DNA of 64,000 nucleotides from contig CM026562.1 in NCBI GenBank assembly GCA_015143295.1, forward strand, positions 5,742,639 through 5,806,638, given 5' to 3'. This DNA is from Tetracentron sinense (taxonomy: Eukaryota > Streptophyta > Magnoliopsida > Trochodendrales > Trochodendraceae). Under the pieces are notes generated by a model that saw only the letters and a program-made list of their open reading frames with translations, made no database searches and had not been told where the DNA came from. This document shows positions 1 through 10,220 of the stretch, one piece after another (position 1 is the first letter of the stretch; every line of letters starts with the position of its first letter). Both the position numbers and the translations under genes were made by a program.

Positions 1-309
1 GGCTCAAAAAGTCCTTGGGAAACGAAAAGCGAGAAATGATTAAGAAACGAGCTAGGGAAGACAGGGATGTTTGGAAGTCTTTAAGGAAGCGAGAGAGATG
101 GGGAAATAGGAGAGACAATGAGGTGGAGTGGTTTGGATTTTAGGGTTTTAGACGGAGGAGGATAATGCAAAGAGTTGAGAGGATACAAACGTTTGAAATG
201 GGCTGCTAAATGCCCTTTTCTTTCGTAGGTTCCTCTTATTTCTTGAATTACAAAGATACCCCCTCACATAAGAGTGGATAATTAAAGATACGTTGTAATA
301 CCCTGACCC

Positions 310-572
310 GGTCTTTGGTGTTAGACGCTCAGCAAGGCAAGAGGGGGTAAACTTGGGCATAGTGCTTGCCTGATTTTGTATCGTCGCTGTGTGCATCTAT
401 TAGGGGCTATCATGGTAAATAAAGAGAACAGAGGGCTATCATGGTGTTATGTCTTTTCTTTATGTTTCTCGCATTGGTTCATGACCTTGTGAACTATGTT
501 TTATTTGTTCCTTTGTAGCTCCTCTGTTCTCTTTATTTATATAATTGCTTGGATTATCAATCAACAAAAAAA
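310..572 (+). mobile_element. 5'-truncated LINE tail inserted in the Gypsy LTR
   Basis: The segment ends in a LINE-like 3' UTR (CTCTTTATTTATATAATTGC) and an A-run at 565-572. It is flanked by ATACCCTGACCC (298-309) and ATACCCCGACCC (573-584), a 12-bp target duplication with one change. It splits the start of the Gypsy left LTR, so it arrived later. Only about 260 bp of 3' end is present, with no coding part. Confidence 0.55.
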
Positions 573-2944
573 ATACCCCGACCCCCCTCCAAAAAAATGT
601 GAGCCTAACCGAACCATAGGCCAAAAGCCCACCTCATTATTTAAATAGTTTAATTTAAGAAAGAGGGATTTATTTAGATTAGGTTTTTTTTGAAACATTT
701 TAAATATCTTTTGAAAAAATTTTAAACATCTAAGCGTAAGGAGGAGAGAGAGAGATCGTAGAGACGTAGAAAGAGAAAGAAGAATGCAAAGGTAAGAATT
801 TTCTAGGGTTTTTCTATACTTTTACGTTTTCTTCACACTCTGATCTCCCATTTCTTTCACGTAATTTATTTATTTATTTATTATCTTTTTTGTGCTTTAA
901 ATCTTGAATAATACTACTCTCTAGGCATAGATCAAGCTTAAAAAAGTGAGTGATGAGATTGAGTTGAAAGTCTCCGGGAGAAAACGATAATCAAGAAAAC
1001 AATTAACAAAATACTAAGGTATGTTTCATCTTATTAAATTTCTTTTATAATGAATTATTTGTACAACATTTTGATAATTATTTGAATGGATGATTGCCGA
1101 AAAATTGTATTTTGTGGTTGAATATCTGTACCGGAAGTTATTAAGTTGATAACACTTAAATTTTTATTTAAAACTAAATCGGATGTGATTTGTAATTGAT
1201 AAATTAGTCAAATATTTTTAATATTTATTTAAACTTAATTATTAGTATTCATAAATTAGCATATCTCATAAGAGTTTAGACTCTTTGAAAAAAAAATTTG
1301 AATTTGTTTTAAATATAAATTCAGAATACTCTAAGAAATCTTAATGTTTCTCGTTTAATCGAATATTGTTTAGCGAATTTGGTTGGTGATGGTTGTCAGT
1401 TTTTAACGAATTTATATTTGATATGAAACGTTATTTTGGCCTAGTTAATCTTATGATGAGAATTTTGTCTGAGATGAGTTATGGTTGAGAGAGCATAATA
1501 TGGTTAAAAGTTTTGAGTCATGAAAGGGATTGTTACATCATGCATTAATGGAGGGCCGTGGTCCTTGGGTGAGAGCCCTTAAAGAGCAAGTCAGGACCAT
1601 GGGTACTTGGGTGAAAGACCATAAAGCCTCCGGAGAAGATCCTTTGCTTGGGATTTAAAGTTGGACCGAACTGGGAATAAAATTTGTGATGATAGTGGGC
1701 CGGGCTGGTATGAAAACCAGGCATCATTTGCATATATTATTACATGCAAATACCATTTCATTCTCATGTCATCACATCAATGTGTAAGTTCATACATTAA
1801 TGATTAAACCATTAAATTTTCTTTTATTTATTCTTTATTGAAGTTATGTATTGGTAGCAGTTCAGAATCAATAAAGGAAAATTTATTTATGAGATATCTT
1901 GTTATTGAATTATTATAATATCACTTTCATTATAAATGATCAAGAAAAGATAGTATAGAAGTGAAATTCTACTGAGAGTTGAGCTTAGCCCCTAATTTTA
2001 TATCAAAAGTTGTAGGTCCGAAGAATTGAGCAGCCAGAGGCCAAGATGAAGATGGAGACTTTATGTTCAAGGATTTAATTTAACTTCTTTTATTCATTTA
2101 GATGTATGAGAAGAACTGAAATAGTTGTTTTGACTAATATGGATGACTAGAATATGTGAATTTAATTTATAGATATTGTCGTTTGACTTTATGAGAAGAT
2201 TAGTTTAAGTATGGGATGCCTTGGGGTCATATTTAATGCTAACATATTCTAATTCAGATTTTTTTCCTGTCGTAGTAGTATTCTGGAATTTCTGGCTCAG
2301 TTATAGGAGAAAATATTCTTCGTACAATATTATGAAAATTTATGGGAAAATCCTAGACTGGTGGAGGGATGTTCCTGTAAAATTTTAGATGAAAAGGATA
2401 TCGTTTACCATTTTTTTAATATGTATTTATCAATGTGATATTTCAGCAAACCGATTTAGCTTGGGGGTGGAGTGGACTTATAAATTATTTTATGCCTTGA
2501 TCTATAAATAATTTTACTAATTTGAAATTTTCTAAGCAAGTAGGAACAATTATAATTCAAAACCAAATTGTTTCGGGTCATTTTGCTTGGTATTTAATTT
2601 ATCGTAAAATATGTGGTGTAAGATGTCGAGTCTGCCAAAAACATTTTGCTGCAAGAGAGTTGGTTTAAGGCCAATAATTTGTTTGGTGTGACTATTTATT
2701 AAACCTTAGATTTTTTATTTCTTTTTTTCCTTACATTCCAAAGTCTCAGAGTTCAAGTCAGGCCACAGATCATGAATTTGGGGTTTGGTTCATGGACTCT
2801 GGATTCCAGAGCATGACAAAGTGGTATTAGAGCCTAGGCTTTAGTTACTAGAGATTTAGACTAATCATTATAATTTCATATTATAACCAATGGTAACAAG
2901 TGGAAACTAATTATGACACAAACCCCGATGCATAAACTTTAGAA

Positions 2945-3122
2945 GTCATACTTTTTTTTTTTTCGGTTTTGAGATATACGTTTAGGCCGCAACGCCAGTT
3001 AGGTGTCAGTATCTATTCTGAGTCAGTGGGTGGGTGGAAAGTATAAACAACTCCCACCCTCTCAGGAATGGAACCCCGGACCTCCCCCCTAAATAGGGGA
3101 TACACAACCACTGGGCCTCTGT
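2945..3122 (-). mobile_element. tRNA-derived SINE
   Basis: On the minus strand the element starts near GGCCCAGTGGTTGTG, which resembles a tRNA A box. It then has GGTCCGGGGTTCCATTCC, a close B-box match, and ends ACCGAAAAAAAAAAAAAA. This is the layout of a tRNA-headed plant SINE of about 175 bp. The tail word, AACTGGCGTTGCGGCCTAAA, recurs at about 5318-5345 in a second copy. No clear target duplication was seen. Confidence 0.6.
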
Positions 3123-3144
3123 CTTGAAAGAAGATTAAGTTGGT

Positions 3145-3178
3145 GAGCTGTGTGATGGGAAACCTTCCCGCACGGTTC
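3145..3178 (+). other. Group II intron domain V remnant (mitochondrial type)
   Basis: These 34 nt have the layout of group II intron domain V. The first 8 bases (GAGCTGTG) pair with the last 8 (CACGGTTC), allowing G-U. An inner stem is capped by a GAAA tetraloop, and the total length is the standard 34. The flanks (AAGTTGGTGAGC before, GGAGAGCACTGAATTAGATC after, to about 3235) resemble plant mitochondrial nad-type introns as I remember them. The simplest reading is a nuclear insert of mitochondrial DNA next to a SINE inside the Gypsy fossil. It is a fragment and not expected to splice. Confidence 0.55.
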
Positions 3179-5169
3179 GGAGAGCACTGAATTAGATCCC
3201 TTCCTCCTTTTTTCCAGGGGCTGGGCTCACTCACTTTCTTTCTATAGAAAAGGAAATAGTGTACTGCAAATTTTATAAATATTTTATGTGGGAAAAAGCT
3301 AACGTGTGTCGTGTGTAAAAGATATGGCTAGAGGTATGACCGACTCTTCCACCTCTTAGGGGCAGGTTGACCTGGTTTAGGTACTTCAGGTTCTAAAGAG
3401 TATGTTAGAGGTCATGCACCAGCAGCAGGAGACGATGTTGCAGCAGGCAGTGATGGGACAACAGATCGACTCTAGTGATTCAGGTCAAGACATAGAAGCA
3501 CAGTATGATGGCAGCAGTGAAGGAGTTCAGGAGGCAAAACCCACCCGTGTTCAAGGGAGATCCCAACCCTGGGAGGCATAGAAGTGGATTAAGCAAAATT
3601 TTAAAGTATTGGGTATCTTGGAAACAACTTATTAGCAAGGTGCCCTTAGCATAGTACATGCTTGAAGGAGATGCAGACTTTTGGTGGGACTCTATTAAGA
3701 GAACTCGTGATGTCAGTACCACGACCTGGGAGCAGTTTTGAGAAGGTCTTCTATGAGAAGTACTTCCCTGAGGCAATTAGAGATCAGAGGAGGTAAGATT
3801 TTATGGATTTGATATAGAGGGTTATGTCGTAATTTTGAGGATGAAATTCTTTTAAAGGGGTAGGTTGTTGTAATACCCTGGCCAAAACAAATGTGAGCCC
3901 AAGTGAGCCATAGGCCAAAAGCCCACTTCATTATTTATATAATGAACATGATATTTCAGCAGACAGATTTAGCTTGGGGTATGAGTTGACTTATCACTTA
4001 TTTTCCACCTTGATCTGTAAATAATTTTACTGATTTAGAATTTTCTAAACAAGTGGGAAGAGTTATATTTCAAACCCAATTTGTTTCGGATCATTTTGCT
4101 TGGTATTTTAATTCATGTAAAATATGTGGTGTAAGATGTCGAGTCTGCCAAAAAAATTCTCCTACAAGTGGGTTGATTTGAGGCCAATATTTTATTTGGT
4201 GTTACTATTTTATTAAACCTTAGATTTTTTTATTTCTTTTTTTACTCAAGTTCCAAAATCTTGGAGTTCAAGTCAGGCCATGGATCATGGATTGGGGTTT
4301 GGATCATGGACTCCAGATTTCGGGGCATGACATACATTTTTTCTATTTGTGGCTGCCTAGTTCTTAAGAGCTTAGTGCTTAGGGTTGGTCTAAGCTATAA
4401 TATATATAATGTGTGTGTGTGTGGTTGATATTATTTTACTATTGAATTTTTTTTATAAACCTTCACTAATATTTGTATTACCCACTTTAGCATAAACCTG
4501 TTACTAATATCATCAGTTAACACTCAATTCCTACCAGATTCTACTAAGCACTTCACCTACTGGAACATTGCTTCCTAATCATTTCCTACTCGCTTCTCAG
4601 GAAAAGGAGAAGCCAAATCGAACTCTTCCTGGGAAGCGAGCTTTCCAACCTTTACATATCTTCCCTGCAACTACAGTACAGACAAAATGATGTTGCTATA
4701 TGAGGGCTCGTGTAGGGATTTCAAGATTTTTTATATACGGAAATTGTTTATTTTTCTTTTAATTTTGAAGAAATACTAATGAATTCTATGATAGTATGAT
4801 TTGGTTATATCCCACTTCTAAGGATTTTATGAAAAAATTAGACTATGACAGCAATGCCTGTTTTACCTACAAAAAGAAATTACGAGTTCAAAGAAATTTG
4901 AAAAGAAAAAGGTCCAAAGTAACACGTGTTAGACCATGGAGCAACAGAAAGTTTTGTGGATATGGAAAGTTAATACATAAATAATTTGATCCCTTCACTC
5001 GAGAGGGGATTTAATATACCACACTCAACCTTATATAGGTCCGCCTCCCCTTGGTGGAAACCCTTGAACCAATACAACCTTGAGTATATATCTCACTCAT
5101 CCAAGAAAATTATTCCCCATATATGGTACAACATACAATAATAAAAAGGTGAGATATAAAATCAAAGGA

Positions 5170-5362
5170 GCTTGTAGGAATTTCAAGGTTGCAAGAATGT
5201 TCAAACTTCAAAAAGGTGTTTTGAACCTTTGATCCAGGATCAAGTCCCGAGAGTGTGTGATGATTGAGATATCCATCTGATTCACAAACATAGAACAAAT
5301 ACTAACCATTCTAACTGGTGTTGCGGTCTAACCATATATCTTGATAGAAAATTTTTTTTTGG
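5170..5362 (+). mobile_element. Second, decayed SINE copy
   Basis: A B-box-like GGATCAAGTCCCGAG at about 5239-5253 is followed by AACTGGTGTTGCGGTCTAA, matching the tail of the SINE at 2945-3122, and a terminal A/T run at 5348-5360. The head is poorly conserved. It lies in makorin intron 4, 300 bp downstream of exon 4. Confidence 0.4.
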
Positions 5363-5676
5363 AACGCCGCCATATGGACACTAGTCCAGATTGGACTAAC
5401 ACAGCTAGGGCCCATTCGGCTGTCACTTTTCCAATCCCATCATATGGACACCAGTCCAACTTTGGTATTTAGGAAGTTGGAAGCCCCTTAAGCGAGTTGG
5501 TCAGCTTCCGAATTAGAACTTTGAAGAAAATTTTGTACAAAATATGAACATAGAAGTCTAAGTCAATGAGCTTGCTTTAAGGATAAGTAAAACCAAGTTG
5601 CACTCTAGATAAGCAGAAGTCCGAGTCAAAGACTTGAAGAAAACAACAGCAAGTTTCTTGTTAACAATTGACATAC

Positions 5677-5746
5677 CTTGTAGAAACAACTGGTCCCAAA
5701 GGGGCATGTCCCATTTCCAAAATCAAAATACCTGCAATCAATAGAT
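5677..5746 (-). CDS. MKRN: Makorin exon 4: C-terminal CCCH finger
   Basis: This 70-nt exon lies 31.6 kb downstream of exon 3. On the minus strand it follows the acceptor CTTTCCTTTGGCAG and completes the split Arg codon of exon 3. It reads [20 protein letters not shown] then FYK before a GTATGT donor. Plant makorins have almost the same words directly after KAKLR ([20 protein letters not shown] in Arabidopsis, from memory). Phase, splice sites and family match agree, so this is the true continuation of the gene and not a stray copy. The final finger histidine is expected to be the first residue of the next exon, which is not in the window. The exon sits between transposon-filled introns but shows no decay. 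Confidence 0.88.
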
Positions 5747-6105
5747 CTGCCAAAGGAAAGATGCGTTAGTCCAAAACAAATAACTACTATGCAGATTGAC
5801 ATCCCCTTACTTATCTACCTTTATGTTTATTAATCCAAACGTTAATTATTGATATTCAACTTAATGTCACAATAAAACTATTTGAATCCCAATGATGCCA
5901 ACGAATAAATATTCCAGAACAAAATCAGGTGGGTTTTCTATAAAGAAAAGTAGTACCAGTATGCCAATGTAAGGAAGAGAATAGAAACCAGTCAGAAAAA
6001 ACCACATAGTACAGATCTTTTGCACAACTAGGAGTATAAGTGCTGGGACCAGCATAATATGGAGTATTAGACTCAGCAAAACCAGAGAAAGATCAAGTTT
6101 ACTAA
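5747..6105. other. Makorin intron 3, exon-proximal unique sequence
   Basis: The sequence between exon 4 and the first MITE has no recognised repeat or gene. A minus-strand open frame of 92 codons here is hydrophobic and matches nothing I know; I treat it as chance. Confidence 0.5.
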
Positions 6106-6493
6106 GAGCATTCCTAGTAGCCTCACCAAAATGACTTTTGGTCATTTTGGTGAGCCAGATAGCTAAAAAGTGCTAAATAATGCCCCCAGCAACCTCACCA
6201 ATTTAACGTTTTCGGTTTGGTGAGTGTGCAGTACTCACCAACTTTGGTGAGTCACTGTACACTCACCAAAGTTAAATCTCTCTCTTTCCCTCCTTTGTGG
6301 GCCCAAACAAATAAAATAAAGGTTTCTCTCTCTTTTTTTTTGTGGAAGTGACACAAATGATAAAATAATGAGAGTTTTGGCTATTTTGGTGAGGCTGCTG
6401 GGAGTGTTTTAAAAAAGTGGCTCACCAACATGACTTTTTGTGAGTTTTGGCTATTTTGGTGAGTAAAATTTGGTGAGGCTTCTAGGAATGCTC
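6106..6493. mobile_element. PIF/Harbinger (Tourist-like) MITE
   Basis: The ends are GAGCATTCCTAGTAGCCTC and, inverted, GAGCATTCCTAGAAGCCTC. The element is flanked by TAA on both sides (6103-6105 and 6494-6496), the 3-bp target of PIF/Harbinger. The 388-bp body repeats TTTGGTGAG words in both orientations and has no coding part. The GAGCAT start is shared with widespread plant Tourist families. Confidence 0.8.
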
Positions 6494-6547
6494 TAATATA
6501 CTTAATTTAAAAAATTTAGTATTTCAATATGATAGTATACACCAAAG

Positions 6548-7342
6548 TTTTTATAACCGGACCGGCCGCCGAACCAGTTGGGTGGTCGGTTCCCAGTTCG
6601 GCCGGTTCAACCGGTTAAACAATAAGCCCTTATGAGTAAGCTCCTTCCTTATGTAGTATTTCTGACTTTTTATCAAGCAACTACAGAGTATCCAGGAGAA
6701 CATTAATTTAGAGAAGTTGGAACAGAAACAAACCACAAAAAGAAAAAATTTACTCAAAACCCATTACCAAGTAAACATCAAAAGTGAAGGAAGAAGAGGA
6801 ATTAAAAAGCCGTAACTGCTTCTCTATCTAACCAGTTTGAGTAAAATCCCTCACCTTATTGCTTCTCTCTCTAACCAATCCGAATAAAAACCCTCACATT
6901 ACCTGATCAAAGCAAAGTTTCTTGCAAAGAGGAAATTTGGAATCGTAGGGGATTTGCAAGGGAAGATGGAGGGGTTTACAAGGGAAGATGGAGGAGTTCT
7001 CTTGTACGGTGGAGCTGAAGAGGAGATATCCTTCCCCGTGAAAAGAAAATGAATGAATGATTTAGGTATAAAGACAAGGCCATGGGGTGCGACTCCTTCA
7101 GAATTTTAGGGTTTATATGAATCATGGGTTGCTTAAGAAACACGAATTACTATTTATTAGACTTTGTCACGAAACCGGCGGTTATTAGAATCGGTCACCA
7201 GTTAAACCGGCCAATTATCCCGGTTTTTTCCTTTTTTGCCAGTTTTTAATATTGAACGGTTTTGGAGACTTTGAGGATCAGATGGGGGACATGCTCCTGA
7301 TTTTACCCGTTCAACCAGCCAGTCCATTTCTTAAAACACTAA
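6548..7342. mobile_element. Non-autonomous DNA element with ACCGG-rich ends (probable hAT)
   Basis: The left end (AACCGGACCGGCCG near 6556) and the right end, inverted (AATGGACTGGCTGG near 7331), are similar and rich in ACCGG/CCGGTT words. Such words also occur at 7170-7235. The outer boundaries and target duplication are not clear, so limits are approximate. No transposase was seen. Confidence 0.4.
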
Positions 7343-7427
7343 ACACACAAATAAAGCACAAAGAAAATTACCAAGTGATGAGAAAACATAATAATTTAAT
7401 TATTAGAAGAGTACACACTAATAATAG

Positions 7428-7545
7428 CAAGTATTACAAGACAGTCTAAACCTCTAAAACATTGTTTTCAAGGTAAGCCACTTTTAAATAGAAAGTATTA
7501 CAAGACAATCTAAACCTCTAAAACATTGTTTTCAAGGTAAGCCGC
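7428..7545. repeat. 54-bp direct duplication
   Basis: The block AAGTATTACAAGACAGTC through AAGGTAAGCCAC at about 7430-7483 is repeated almost exactly at 7492-7544, with a spacer of about 9 bp. Only one or two bases differ, so the duplication is recent compared with its surroundings. Confidence 0.75.
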
Positions 7546-7625
7546 TTAAAAGCAAGCTCTTTGCAACCTAGATATGAGGTATTGCCAAGGCCTACTTACC
7601 ATCAAGAATTGTCACCCTCGATTCC

Positions 7626-8896
7626 CATGGTGTCAAAAATCGACTCAATTCCGCTGAAGTTAACCGAATTGAGTCGACTTCCGCGGTGTCCGAAGTGAAA
7701 TGCAATTGTAATGTAAAAATACTGGGCTTCGTGGTAAACTTCGGTGAACTTCAGTAAACTTCAATAAACTTTGACCGAAACAGAAGAAAAAAAATGTTGA
7801 GAAAATATAGAACTTCGGTGGAAGTTAACCAAAGTGTACAGAAAAAGTCTCTAAATTAAAGGACTTTTAAGTTTTAACTTAAAAGGGTAATGCTAATTTC
7901 AATCGCTTTAAACTTACTTTCTTCATAAGGAAAGACATGTGTCCCTAGCATTAACCTTATTATAAATATAATTAGTTTTAAAAGAGAGTGCTGTTAGTAT
8001 TAACCTTATTATAAAGTATAATTTTATTATTAGAGTGTGGTTAGCAATAACCTTATCATGAATTATAATTTTATTATTCTAATAATTTTGTTATTAGTAT
8101 TGCTTAAAATTATAAAATTATATAAATTCCTAATAGTTTTCATAAATTAAAAATTATTTAACTACACATCTCCTCTTCACATATTGATTCAGTCATGTAA
8201 AAGCAATGAGCTCATCAATTGCATATTAAAATAGGTTTAGAAACTAAATTAAATTTCAATTATTTATCAATTTTAATGTGAATTCATAAGTTTTTCACGT
8301 TTCTAAAACAATTAACATGGATAATCATTGAAAAATAAAGAGAATACATTCCCCTTCACATTACAAAAATGATAAAATATAGTTTAAAAAATTTGAAAAT
8401 ATAAAGAACTCATCAATTACAGATTGAAATAGGTTTAGAAACTAAATTGAATTTCAATTATTTATCAACTTTAATGTGAATTCATAAGTTTTTCAGGTTT
8501 CTAAAACAATTAATATGGATAATCATTGGAAAAAAAAAATAATACATATCTCTTCACTTGACAAAGAAGATAAAATATAGTTAAAAAAATTTGACAATAT
8601 AAAGAAATATCATGAAGAAAACAGCACAGACAAGTAGACAACAACGCATGTCACTTAACATGATTCTCACATTTGAGTACTACATGCTTGCATCAGTAAT
8701 ATAATGAATTTTAGATGTGTAGTTATGCTTAAGTATTAAATTTTTAAAGTTTCATCTTAGATTTTCAATGTTTCCTTCAGGTTCCTGGACTTCTTTAATT
8801 TTTACATAACTTCCTTGAACTTCCTTAAACTTCCTCAAAACGTGTCAACTTCCTTAGCTACCGAAGTTTATACCGAAATTGAAGTTTAATACCTTG
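7626..8896. mobile_element. hAT non-autonomous element (1.27 kb)
   Basis: The left end is CATGGTGTCAAA and the right end, inverted, CAAGGTATTAAA. The flanks are TCGATTCC (7618-7625) and CCGATTCC (8897-8904), an 8-bp target duplication with one change, typical of hAT. The subterminal parts are rich in AACTTC/GAAGTT words. The interior holds two about 200-bp tandem units (about 8205-8405 and 8406-8607). No transposase was seen. Confidence 0.7.
8205..8607. repeat. Tandem pair of ~200-bp units in the hAT element
   Basis: Two adjacent copies both begin near CTCATCAATT and contain TAGGTTTAGAAACTAAATT and GGATAATCATTG. They differ by scattered substitutions and short indels and look about 88% identical by eye. 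Confidence 0.7.
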
Positions 8897-9059
8897 CCGA
8901 TTCCCCTCACATAGGAGGCCTATACAGAAGTAGTAAAAAAAAGGGGGTTAGTAGAAAGAGGAAGAAGAAAAAGAATAGAAAGAAGAAGAGAAAAGATGGA
9001 TAGAGGGATTAGAGAGATAGTGATTCACTTCTCTCTTCTCCTTTACCAACCCCTGAATG

Positions 9060-9480
9060 AGGATCCTTAGGCACAGTAACTCACATCTACCATGTGCCAT
9101 TGATCAAAACTCTATCTAATTTTTCTTGGAAGACTTGGAACTAGGATGGAAAGATAAAAGCGATCTTCCAAGAAGGTTATACTTTCAACCATATTTATCG
9201 AGAAGCTAATTCAGTAGCTGATGGTTTGGCTAATATTGGGTGCGAAAGTATGACTTCAGGAATTCTTACTTCTTATAATATTGTTCTCAGGAATATCAAA
9301 TCTCTTATCCATATGGATAAAATAAGTATAGGGGGTCTTAGAAATGTAATTTAATTTTTCTTTGCGTTTGTAGGGGTAAGGTTTTATGTCCCCCCCCCCC
9401 CCAATTTGCTTTTTATTAATAAAACGGGTAGGAGTCTGTCAAACCCCCCTCTCCCTCTGAGAGGATTTATATTTTTTTAA
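9060..9480 (+). mobile_element. LINE 3'-end relic with RNase H
   Basis: The plus strand encodes HIYREANSVADGLANIGCE at about 9190-9246, the conserved C-terminal end of the RNase H domain carried by many plant L1 elements. The frame stays open to a stop near 9352. A 3' UTR follows with a C-run at 9391-9402 and TTATTAATAAAAC. Everything upstream of RNase H is missing, so the copy is 5'-truncated. It is a different family from the LINE that starts at about 9478. Confidence 0.7.
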
Positions 9481-9494
9481 AAAGCAACCACAAC

Positions 9495-10220
9495 TTGTTT
9501 TGTGCTACGCCAATATGTACAACCACACTGGTTTTCTCAGATTTGATGCCGACCACCTTGGAGGAGAAGCAGATCGACAAAGGCTCCAGGAGAAATCTTT
9601 TTTCAGATCCTCTTGAAAAAGGTCTCGAAGGGGAGTTGGGGACGCAGAGAGGTCGGCCAGTCCAGCAAGAAGCGGATTCAGGAGGGGAGAGGAGTTTAGA
9701 TCTGGATTTGGGGTTGGAACCAGGGGTTGGTGGAGGAACAGCAGATTTGAGAGTGATGCCGAGGATCTCTGAAGATGTAGCTTTTGGGAATCATGACCAT
9801 GTGGGTCGTCAGTGGGTCGACGGGGAAGCAGAGAGGGAGAGCCAGAGGGACGGAAATTTAGAGGGGGGGATATTACAGCCAGATTGCCAGCCAACGGTGG
9901 GGTCGAGCTTAGCTGTGCTACCGCAGATGCAACAGGAGGCGGTTGCGGAGTGGGTGATGTCTAATATGGTAGGCGTGGGGACAATTCTGGGGCTTTCTAC
10001 TGGAGGTCAGGAAGCTAAAACCAGCAGGATTTGTAGATCCACAGAAGAAGAGGACAAGGGGCACAGTGGAAGAAATATTGTTAAGCAGAGCAATGGTCGT
10101 AGAGGAGCCTCGGCAATGGAGATGAGAAGACTTCACTGCAGCATCAATTACGATAGAGCAAAGGGGAAAGGGAGTTTAGCCAGGTCGAAATCAGCTCGGG
10201 ACCTTCAGGTGTTAAGATGA
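9495..10220 (+). CDS. LINE ORF1 C-terminal part (5'-truncated)
   Basis: This 241-codon frame sits directly before ORF2 and ends at TGA 10218-10220, overlapping the ORF2 ATG by one ATGA motif. The protein is hydrophilic and low in structure. It ends in a basic stretch (LHCSINYDRAKGKG, then SLARSKSARDLQVLR) like the C-terminal tails of plant L1 ORF1 proteins. The DUF4283 and zinc-knuckle domains expected upstream are absent, so this is the ORF1 tail of a 5'-truncated insertion and the ATG at 9495 is probably not the original start. ORF1 proteins bind LINE RNA. Confidence 0.6.
   Translation: MFCATPICTTTLVFSDLMPTTLEEKQIDKGSRRNLFSDPLEKGLEGELGTQRGRPVQQEADSGGERSLDLDLGLEPGVGGGTADLRVMPRISEDVAFGNHDHVGRQWVDGEAERESQRDGNLEGGILQPDCQPTVGSSLAVLPQMQQEAVAEWVMSNMVGVGTILGLSTGGQEAKTSRICRSTEEEDKGHSGRNIVKQSNGRRGASAMEMRRLHCSINYDRAKGKGSLARSKSARDLQVLR

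Larger units (their letters stand above)
294..4332 (+). mobile_element. Old Gypsy-type LTR element, broken, with insertions
   Basis: The left LTR starts TGTAATACCCTGACC at 294 and ends CATGACA at 2817. A primer-binding site TGGTATTAGAGC lies at 2822-2833. The right LTR starts TGTAATACCCTGGCC at 3869 and ends CATGACA at 4332. The flanks TACGT and TACAT look like a decayed 5-bp target duplication. The right LTR lacks the middle of the left one. The interior keeps only a Gypsy gag piece at about 3390-3800 (gag words such as DADFWWDS and YEKYFPEAIRDQR). Shared LTR parts look about 85% identical by eye, so the copy is old. It is heavily broken and lacks pol. Other repeats have inserted in it. Confidence 0.7.
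1..4690. mobile_element. hAT-like AAGCGAG-family repeat split by a Gypsy insertion
   Basis: Bases 1-110 (GGCTCAAAAAGTCC, AAAGCGAGAAATGA) and 4580-4681 (GGGAAGCGAGCTTTCC, CTTCCCTGCAAC) match the left and right parts of the hAT element at 35349-35761. They look like two halves of one copy of that family, separated by the Gypsy element at 294-4332. The left terminus is outside the window, so size and target duplication cannot be given. The stretch 4333-4580 between is AT-rich, with a short (TG)n run near 4410. Confidence 0.45.

Noticed and set aside
5867-6145. A hydrophobic 92-codon minus-strand frame upstream of exon 4
   Set aside because: It overlaps the MITE end, has no family match, and is not needed for the makorin reading frame.
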